Assembly (NCBI RefSeq): GCF_029167235.1
Contig: NZ_JARFTR010000271.1
Location: forward strand, 29,245-93,244
Source: Kamptonema sp. UHCC 0994
GTDB lineage: Bacteria > Cyanobacteriota > Cyanobacteriia > Cyanobacteriales > Microcoleaceae
Direction of reading: 5' to 3'
Length of the DNA stretch: 64,000 bases
In this document: positions 58,421 to 64,000 of the stretch, one piece after another
How the letters are laid out: the number at the start of each line of letters is the position of its first letter
Numbering within the stretch: the stretch's first letter is position 1
Program-made: the position numbers and the translations under genes
Notes under the pieces: generated by a model
Database searches by the model: none
The model's input: only the letters and a program-made list of their open reading frames with translations
Told to the model about the DNA's origin: nothing

Positions 58421-59719
58421 TTACAAACTAGCCATCACCTCACGGGCCGCCGCCAAAGTCCGGTCAATATCCTCATCAGAATGAGCAACAGAAGTAAATC
58501 CAGCCTCAAATTGCGAAGGAGCAAGATAAATTCCTCGCTCTAACATTCCGCGATGAAAACGGCTAAATTTGCCTAAATCAGACTTCTTAGCATCTTCATA
58601 ATTGTGAACTGGGCCGCCAGTGAAAAATAAGCCAAACATCCCGCTAATTTGGCCGCCGCAAGCAGCAATACCAGTTTCCTTAGCAATTTTCAGCAATCCT
58701 TCCGACAACTTTTTAGTAATTTTATCCAACTGCTCATAAGTCCCTGGTTTTTGCAGCAATTCCAAAGTCTTAATCCCAGCAGTCATCGCCAAAGGATTAC
58801 CCGAAAGCGTACCTGCTTGATACATTGGGCCAGAAGGAGCGACCATTGCCATAATATCTTTACGGCCACCATAAGCGCCCACTGGTAAACCGCCACCGAT
58901 GATTTTACCAAGGGTTGTTAAGTCGGGAGTCACGCCGAATTTTTGTTGAGCTCCGCCGTAAGCAATGCGAAAACCGGTCATCACTTCGTCAAAAACTAAC
59001 AGTGCTTTGTTTTCCTTAGTAATCTCTCGCAAGCCTTCCAAAAAGCCGGCATCCGGTACAATAAATCCGGCATTACCGACAACTGGTTCTAGAATTACGC
59101 CTGCTATCTCGCCGGGATTGGCTGCAAACAGCGCTTTGACAGCTTCCAAATCATTGTAGGGAGCATTTAAAGTGTTGATGGTGACAGATTTGGGTACACC
59201 AGGGGAGTCGGGTAAGCCCAGGGTGGCTACGCCAGAACCCGCCTTAACCAAAAACATATCCGCGTGACCGTGATAACAACCTTCAAATTTAATGATTTTA
59301 TCGCGTCCAGTAAAAGCTCTCATCAGCCGCGAAACGGCCATGCAAGCTTCTGTCCCGGAGTTGACAAAGCGCACCATTTCAATGCTGGGAACGGCATCAA
59401 TTACCATTTCTGCCAGGACGTTTTCCAAAGCTGAGGGAGCTCCGAAACTGGTGCCTTTTTCTAAGGAGTCGCGCAGGGCGTTGATGACTTCTGGGTGGGC
59501 GTGACCGCAGATAGCTGGGCCCCAAGTACCTACGTAGTCGATATACTGGTTGCCATCAACATCCCAGATATAGGCTCCTTTTACTCTATCAAAGACGATG
59601 GGCTGTCCGCCTACTGATTTGAAGGCCCGCACTGGGGAACTAACGCCTCCCGGCATCAATTTTTGGGCGGCTGCGAAAATTTCTTCGGATTTTGTAGTTT
59701 TCAAGGTTGTGGAAACCAA
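58421..59719 (-). CDS. hemL: Glutamate-1-semialdehyde 2,1-aminomutase
   Basis: PLP/PMP enzyme that makes 5-aminolevulinate for haem and chlorophyll. 432 residues, complete. [20 protein letters not shown] at the start, [42 protein letters not shown] and the Schiff-base lysine in [18 protein letters not shown] are as expected. It is divergent from hisIE. Confidence 0.97.
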   Translation of the reverse strand: MVSTTLKTTKSEEIFAAAQKLMPGGVSSPVRAFKSVGGQPIVFDRVKGAYIWDVDGNQYIDYVGTWGPAICGHAHPEVINALRDSLEKGTSFGAPSALENVLAEMVIDAVPSIEMVRFVNSGTEACMAVSRLMRAFTGRDKIIKFEGCYHGHADMFLVKAGSGVATLGLPDSPGVPKSVTINTLNAPYNDLEAVKALFAANPGEIAGVILEPVVGNAGFIVPDAGFLEGLREITKENKALLVFDEVMTGFRIAYGGAQQKFGVTPDLTTLGKIIGGGLPVGAYGGRKDIMAMVAPSGPMYQAGTLSGNPLAMTAGIKTLELLQKPGTYEQLDKITKKLSEGLLKIAKETGIAACGGQISGMFGLFFTGGPVHNYEDAKKSDLGKFSRFHRGMLERGIYLAPSQFEAGFTSVAHSDEDIDRTLAAAREVMASL

Positions 59720-59986
59720 TGTTTTCTCCTTAATGAGGGTTTCTAGTGGATAGAATGTTTGAATGGGAGCTGAGGATAGGGGTGAAAGCGGATGAGAGAA
59801 ACTATATTAGTTGATCTTCTGATACAAACCAATCGCTGGCAATCCCTAGCTTGATTTTTCAGTGCTTGATGGTAGGCGGGTGTTTTGCGGGTCTTGCGGG
59901 GCTGAGGCAGCTTGTCAAGACTAATGCCAGCATTTAATTCAGAATGATATTCTAGAAGGTCAGCCCTCTCTTTTGAAGCTTTAAAT

Positions 59987-60637
59987 ATGTCTGCTCCCGA
60001 TTTAGCTGCTTTGAGCCAATCAATCCCGGTTGAGAAAATTCGGTACAACGAGCAGGGTTTAGTGCCTGCGATCGTTCAAGATTATTTGGATGGTACGGTG
60101 TTGATGATGGCATGGATGAGTCGGGAATCGCTACAAAAGACTCTGGAAACTGGGCAAACTTGGTTTTGGAGTCGTTCTCGTGGGGAGTTGTGGCATAAGG
60201 GGGCGACTTCGAGTCATGTTCAGAATATTAAGTCTGTGCGTTATGACTGCGATAGTGATGCTTTGCTGTTTACGGTGGAACAGGTGGGAGATGTTGCTTG
60301 CCACACGGGGGAAAGGAGTTGTTTTCATCGGGTGGATGGCGAAGTTGTCGCGCCGCCTGGGGATGCGCTGTCTCAGTTGTTTGAGGTGATTTGCGATCGC
60401 CGCGATCGCCCTATAGAAACATCTTACACCTGCAAGCTATTTGAGGGTGGGGATAATAAGATTCTTAAGAAAATTGGCGAGGAGTCGGCGGAGGTGGTGA
60501 TGGCTTGTAAGGATGATGACAAGGATGGGATAGCTTCAGAAGTCGCCGATCTATTGTATCACACTTTGGTGGTGTTGGCTTATCATCAGGTTGATTTGAG
60601 AGCAGTTTATCGGAAGTTGGAGCAACGGCGAAAGTAA
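59987..60637 (+). CDS. hisIE: Bifunctional phosphoribosyl-AMP cyclohydrolase / phosphoribosyl-ATP pyrophosphatase
   Basis: Histidine biosynthesis steps 2 and 3. 216 residues: HisI domain with [32 protein letters not shown], the metal-binding DCDSDALLF and CHTGERSCF, then the HisE domain with [17 protein letters not shown] and [13 protein letters not shown]. Both domains complete. Confidence 0.97.
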   Translation: MSAPDLAALSQSIPVEKIRYNEQGLVPAIVQDYLDGTVLMMAWMSRESLQKTLETGQTWFWSRSRGELWHKGATSSHVQNIKSVRYDCDSDALLFTVEQVGDVACHTGERSCFHRVDGEVVAPPGDALSQLFEVICDRRDRPIETSYTCKLFEGGDNKILKKIGEESAEVVMACKDDDKDGIASEVADLLYHTLVVLAYHQVDLRAVYRKLEQRRK

Positions 60638-60729
60638 TGCTTACTTGTTCGTTGTTGATAGTTAGTTGTTAGTTGCTCTCACAGAATAACAATGATTGAA
60701 AACGCAAATATCCTTAATCCCTATTTTCC

Positions 60730-60957
60730 ATGAATACTCTCGACCAAGTGCTAGAAACTGCGTTAAAACTGCCTTACGAGCAGCAGGAAATGTTGATAAA
60801 AATTCTGCAAAACCGTCGCCACGAAAGTTGCCGTGCAGAGATGGCTACGGATGCTCAACAAACTTTGGCTGATTTCCATGCAGGCAAATTTAGTTCTCAG
60901 TCAGCTAAAGATGTTATTACTACTTTACGCGACTCTTTGAGCGAGACAGAAGTATGA
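60730..60957 (+). CDS. Antitoxin-like protein of a type II toxin-antitoxin pair
   Basis: Small soluble protein of 75 residues: TLDQVLETALKLPYEQQEML helix, then an R-rich turn and a helical tail with QTLADFHAGKFSSQSAKDVI, the composition of cyanobacterial antitoxins that partner RelE-like toxins. It overlaps the toxin start by four bases (ATGA). Confidence 0.75.
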   Translation: MNTLDQVLETALKLPYEQQEMLIKILQNRRHESCRAEMATDAQQTLADFHAGKFSSQSAKDVITTLRDSLSETEV

Positions 60958-61238
60958 GAGCGTTGGTTTTGACCACCAAATTTAAACGAGCATTCCGTAA
61001 GTTTGTTAGGAGAAATCCTGAGATTCAGCAACGTATTGAAGAAACTCTGCAACAAATGGAAGTAGATGTATTTGCTCCCAATTTGGGTACTCACAAACTT
61101 AGTGGTAAACTGGAAGGTCTTCAGTCTTGCTCTTGCGGTTATGATTGTCGCGTGCTTTTTTCCATTGAACAGGAAACTGAAACGAATAGTGAAGTTATTG
61201 TTCTGCTTGACATAGGAACCCATGATGAGGTGTACTAA
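60954..61238 (+). CDS. RelE/YafQ-like toxin (type II TA mRNA interferase family)
   Basis: 94 residues with the RelE-fold pattern: TTKFKRAFRKFVRRNPEIQQ and RIEETLQQMEVDVFAPNLGT then HKLSGKLEGLQSCSCGYDCR, VLFSIEQ and IVLLDIGTHDEVY. The catalytic-type residues at the end (GTHDEVY) agree with YafQ/HigB-like toxins. Overlaps the antitoxin gene. Appears complete, so the module is probably active. Confidence 0.82.
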   Translation: MRALVLTTKFKRAFRKFVRRNPEIQQRIEETLQQMEVDVFAPNLGTHKLSGKLEGLQSCSCGYDCRVLFSIEQETETNSEVIVLLDIGTHDEVY

Positions 61239-61263
61239 CAGCTTTATAATTGGTTATTCAAAT

Positions 61264-62520
61264 CTATTTCTTCAACATTTGCTCAAGTTGCTGTAAAATC
61301 AAGATAGCAACTCCCACACTTAAAGCTATACCCAACCAAAAATTATCTCCGATCACTTTCCCTTTATCTAAAGCCCAACCGCCCAAAGGTGGCCCGATTA
61401 AATAACCAATTGCCCAACACTGGGAATTAATTGATAAATAAACACCGCGCAAAGATTCTGGGGCTAAATCAGCTACAATTGAAGAAGCCGCAGGAGTATA
61501 ACTAACAATAGCAATTGACAAAATACCTAAGCCTAAAATTGCCAAAAAAATGTTACCACTATGAGCAATTCCCGTCATCCCAATCAGGATAAATCCTATA
61601 CCCCATAAAAGGGCCGAAATTACTAGGGCTCTAGTGTGACTAAAACGCTTAAAAGCGCGGGCAATTGGCAATTGGCAACTGACAAGTAAAATTGTATGCC
61701 AAGTAAATAATGCCGTCAGTGTACCAGGGGAAAAACCTTTTCCTGATGGGGCTGCGGGGATAAAATTGCTAAGATAAAGAGGGATTGTACTTTGGGTTTG
61801 GGAGATGTAAAGAGTGAAGAGAATATTTACTAAGACATAAACTAGGAGACTCCGATCCTGTAAGGCAATTTTCCAGCCATTTTGAATTTCATCTGTCCCC
61901 ACTGGTAAATCTGAAATCTTGGGTTTGTAGGTTTCAGTAATTGTAAAGTAAACTAATACAAAAAATATCAAAAATGAAATGCCATCAATTATAAATAGCG
62001 CCCAATAAGCGCCAGTCAAAGTAATTAATAATCCTCCTAAAATAATTCCTACTTGTAAGCCTAAATTATCAGCCAATCGTGTTAAGGCAAAAGCTTCTCT
62101 GCGTTCTTCTCCCTCTGTTAAATCGGCGATTGCGGCTTCAGTTGCCGGCCAATATAAACCCACTCCCAAACCCATTAAAACATTACCTAAAACTAGCCCG
62201 GTAAAATCTTTGGCAGTTGCTAACATAAAAGAAGCTACAGCAGAAATAATTGCTGACATTAACAAAGTGCGACGACGGCCCCAAACAGGAGAATCTGACA
62301 ACGAACCGCCCAAAATGCGGGCTAAAATTCCAGAAACTTGAGCACTACCTAAACCTAAACCGACAGCAGTAGCAGATAAACCAAGTTGATTGACAAAAAA
62401 TATGGGAGCATAAAATAAGGTAAAACCAGTGCCAGTGTGGGATAAAAAGCGACCGAATGCTAGAATCCAGACTTGAGAACCCAGTTGCGGAAGCCAAGAT
62501 GGCAATTGATGTTTAGACAT
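61264..62520 (-). CDS. MFS transporter
   Basis: Major facilitator superfamily, 418 residues, about 12 TM helices. The loop-2 motif is SGILARILGGSLSDSPVWGR RR-type (G.L.D..GRR), and VLMGLGVGLYWPATEAAIAD fits TM4/5 motif C-like region. Drug-efflux or metabolite substrate cannot be told. Divergent from ruvA, with 31 bp between starts. Confidence 0.9.
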   Translation of the reverse strand: MSKHQLPSWLPQLGSQVWILAFGRFLSHTGTGFTLFYAPIFFVNQLGLSATAVGLGLGSAQVSGILARILGGSLSDSPVWGRRRTLLMSAIISAVASFMLATAKDFTGLVLGNVLMGLGVGLYWPATEAAIADLTEGEERREAFALTRLADNLGLQVGIILGGLLITLTGAYWALFIIDGISFLIFFVLVYFTITETYKPKISDLPVGTDEIQNGWKIALQDRSLLVYVLVNILFTLYISQTQSTIPLYLSNFIPAAPSGKGFSPGTLTALFTWHTILLVSCQLPIARAFKRFSHTRALVISALLWGIGFILIGMTGIAHSGNIFLAILGLGILSIAIVSYTPAASSIVADLAPESLRGVYLSINSQCWAIGYLIGPPLGGWALDKGKVIGDNFWLGIALSVGVAILILQQLEQMLKK

Positions 62521-62551
62521 GGCTTTAAATTTTAAATAGGACTTAGTAGTA

Positions 62552-63175
62552 ATGATTAATTATCTCAAAGGTACAGTAGCAGACATTCAAAAAGGTAACA
62601 ATCGCGTGATATTGATTCTAGAAGTCAATCAAATTGGTTATGAAGTACAAATTTTGCCTCGAATGACGGGACAATTGCCGGCGATGGGGGAAGTGGTGCA
62701 AGTTTTTACTCACCAACAAGTTAAGGAAGACCAAGTGGTATTATACGGTTTTATTTCCGGTGCGGAGCGAGATTTATTCCGGCAATTAGTAAGTGTTAGC
62801 GGTATTGGGGCACAACTCGCGATCGCACTTTTGGAAACTTTGGGATTGCAAGACTTAGTTCAAGCTATAGTAGGGGGTAATACTCGCATTTTGGCCAAAA
62901 CTCCCGGTGTTGGTAACAAAACTGCCGAACGCCTTGCTTTGGAATTGAGAACTAAACTATCAGAATGGCGTAATCAAGAGGGTTTGTCAACATCTGTACC
63001 TGCGGGAGTCAGTTCAGTTATTCAAGAAGAAGTTGAGATGACTTTACTCGCTTTGGGATATACTGGCGCGGAGGTAATGCAGGCATTACAGGCTCTGAGT
63101 CAAGATCCGAGTTTGTTAAAGAAAGGTAATGCGGAAGATTGGATTCGAGAAGCGATCGCTTGGTTGAGTAGATAA
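62552..63175 (+). CDS. ruvA: Holliday junction branch migration protein RuvA
   Basis: Tetrameric junction-binding partner of RuvB. 207 residues: OB-fold MINYLKGTVADIQKGN, two helix-hairpin-helix motifs (LVSVSGIGAQLAIALLET and AKTPGVGNKTAERLALEL), and the flexible C-terminal domain III (EVEMTLLALGYTGAEVMQAL) that contacts RuvB. Complete. Confidence 0.96.
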   Translation: MINYLKGTVADIQKGNNRVILILEVNQIGYEVQILPRMTGQLPAMGEVVQVFTHQQVKEDQVVLYGFISGAERDLFRQLVSVSGIGAQLAIALLETLGLQDLVQAIVGGNTRILAKTPGVGNKTAERLALELRTKLSEWRNQEGLSTSVPAGVSSVIQEEVEMTLLALGYTGAEVMQALQALSQDPSLLKKGNAEDWIREAIAWLSR

Positions 63176-63210
63176 ATGGGATGGTAAGGGAAAGCTATTG
63201 ACAATATCCC

Positions 63211-63258
63211 GGCGATTGAAATCGCGTCTACACAAACAAAGTCCGCCTACGCGGACTA
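63211..63258. repeat. Dispersed 48-bp repeat, copy B
   Basis: GGCGATTGAAATCGC through CTACACAAACAAAG to GTCCGCCTACGCGGAC; matches 5403-5450 over its whole length. It follows ruvA and may form the terminator-like stem AGTCCGC/GCGGACT. Confidence 0.8.
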
Positions 63259-63307
63259 ATGAGCTCGATATACTTTTGCAAGAGAGCTCTTGTCAGATGA
63301 GCTTTTC

Positions 63308-63325
63308 AGTCAGTTTTAACTGACT
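63308..63325 (+). promoter_or_regulatory. 18-base palindrome upstream of rpsO
   Basis: AGTCAGTTTTAACTGACT is a self-complementary 18-mer, and GGGGGTTAAAACTCCC follows some 20 bases later as a weaker stem. They may be part of the rpsO leader or a terminator for ruvA. The 317-base gap 63176-63492 contains these and the repeat at 63211, no gene. Confidence 0.45.
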
Positions 63326-63492
63326 TTCACCTTTGAGATGGGGGTTAAAACTCCCAGTGGCTTAAAGAGAATGGTGTCAGATACGATCGGATGTGCTTCC
63401 CCTGACAAAACGATCGCAACTGCAAAATTTCAGAGCCCTTGTGATATTATTAGGGATTGTCGCATTAGTACAGTAAAACATAAATTCCATTC

Positions 63493-63762
63493 ATGGCACT
63501 AACACAAGAGCGCAAACAAGAAATTATGGGTCAATATCAAGCCCATGAAACCGATACAGGATCGGCCGACCTACAAGTAGCCATGCTGAGCGATCGCATT
63601 AGCAAACTCAGCGCCCACCTGAAAATCAACCAAAAAGATTTTTCTTCCCGACGCGGTTTAATGCAGTTAATCGGTCGCCGCCGCCGCCTGCTAAGCTATA
63701 TCCAGAAACAAGATAGAGCTCGCTATCAAGCTTTAATTGCTCGCCTCGGCATTCGCGGCTAG
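63493..63762 (+). CDS. rpsO: 30S ribosomal protein S15
   Basis: 89 residues, complete. [20 protein letters not shown] and [20 protein letters not shown] then [20 protein letters not shown] and RRRRLLSYI are the S15 signature. It binds 16S rRNA helix h20-h22. Downstream is low-complexity DNA to the window end. Confidence 0.98.
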   Translation: MALTQERKQEIMGQYQAHETDTGSADLQVAMLSDRISKLSAHLKINQKDFSSRRGLMQLIGRRRRLLSYIQKQDRARYQALIARLGIRG

Positions 63763-64000
63763 AGTCTGAATATGGCAACCGCCAAAGCATTTAAGACACT
63801 CGCTTATTGCTGAAACCCGCTTATTCTTTTCCCTTCTTCCCTAGCCCCTAGCCCCCAGCCCCCAACCCCCTCTTCTTCCCCCAACCCCCCTCCCCCACAC
63901 CCCAACCCCCTCTTCTTCGTCCCTCAAAACCTCTAAAAAACCGTTTCCCCTTGAAACCGCCCTAAAAATCAAAAAAAAAACAAAAATCACCCCCGAAACA
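63763..64000. repeat. Low-complexity C-rich region with STRR-like CCCCTAG/CCAACCC repeats
   Basis: After rpsO the sequence becomes CCCTAGCCCCTAGCCCCCAG, then CCCAACCCCCTCTTCTTC repeated, then an A-rich tail. Nothing codes here on either strand. Confidence 0.75.

Noticed and set aside
59743..60048. 101-residue minus-strand ORF between hemL and hisIE
   Set aside because: It overlaps the hisIE start antisense, has a basic, composition-biased sequence and no recognisable motif.

Overview
This window looks like the chromosome of a filamentous, non-heterocystous cyanobacterium of the Oscillatoria/Microcoleus/Phormidium type. The pointers are many copies of the HIP1 octamer GCGATCGC, an NDH-1 CO2-uptake operon (ndhF3-ndhD3-cupA), hemL, an MgdA-like glycolipid synthase, the 2-oxoglutarate decarboxylase/succinic semialdehyde dehydrogenase pair, and dense heptanucleotide tandem repeats (STRRs) between genes. 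I see no tRNA, rRNA or CRISPR array. The taxonomic placement is inference.

Layout. 1-5.4 kb: the end of a zinc-type dehydrogenase, then cysC, a Wza-like export protein and a Wzc-like chain-length regulator. 5.7-10.3 kb: the most interesting region, a tightly packed operon of a MotA/TolQ/ExbB-type channel with a long coiled-coil tail, a MotB/OmpA-type stator protein and an EH-signature-like protein. These are the ZorA, ZorB and ZorC components of Zorya anti-phage systems, but no ZorD helicase-nuclease or ZorE nuclease is present; a small unknown ORF precedes them. 10.5-14 kb: the alternative TCA bypass (SSADH, a decayed DUF4258-DUF2283 pair, 2-OG decarboxylase). 14.2-20.3 kb (minus strand): a LOV-PAS-GGDEF-EAL protein, a CPBP protease, and a ferredoxin/small protein/DUF3326 cluster. 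20.5-25.7 kb (minus strand): cupA, ndhD3 and ndhF3, with gene fragments between and beside them.

26-34 kb: a DUF4214-sulfotransferase, a DUF697-type GTPase, then a four-gene signalling cluster (GAF hybrid histidine kinase, REC-histidine kinase, REC, REC-adenylate cyclase). 34-40 kb: fructosamine kinase, leuB, Uma2, an ABC exporter and a truncated second copy of its permease. 40.3-46.5 kb: a possible small specialised-metabolism locus (P450, PLP dehydratase, aldo-keto reductase, an IDO/PrnB-like haem protein, a MATE exporter). 46.7-49.7 kb: sucD and sucC separated by an IS607 remnant. 49.9-64 kb: mostly housekeeping genes: an MgdA-like glycosyltransferase, an EbsA-like protein, a BioD/DRTGG protein, a SLOG-like protein, MAPEG, YajQ, divergent perR and peroxiredoxin with a CxxC flavoprotein, Uma2, hemL, hisIE, a toxin-antitoxin pair, an MFS transporter, ruvA and rpsO.

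A second theme is repeat-driven remodelling. A palindromic MITE-like family of about 90 bp (AGGACTTACGCAC...AAGTCCT ends) occurs several times, and its ends lie at the break points of at least two truncated genes. STRR-like low-complexity sequence also appears inside reading frames (the GGDEF-EAL protein, sucC), apparently without breaking them.
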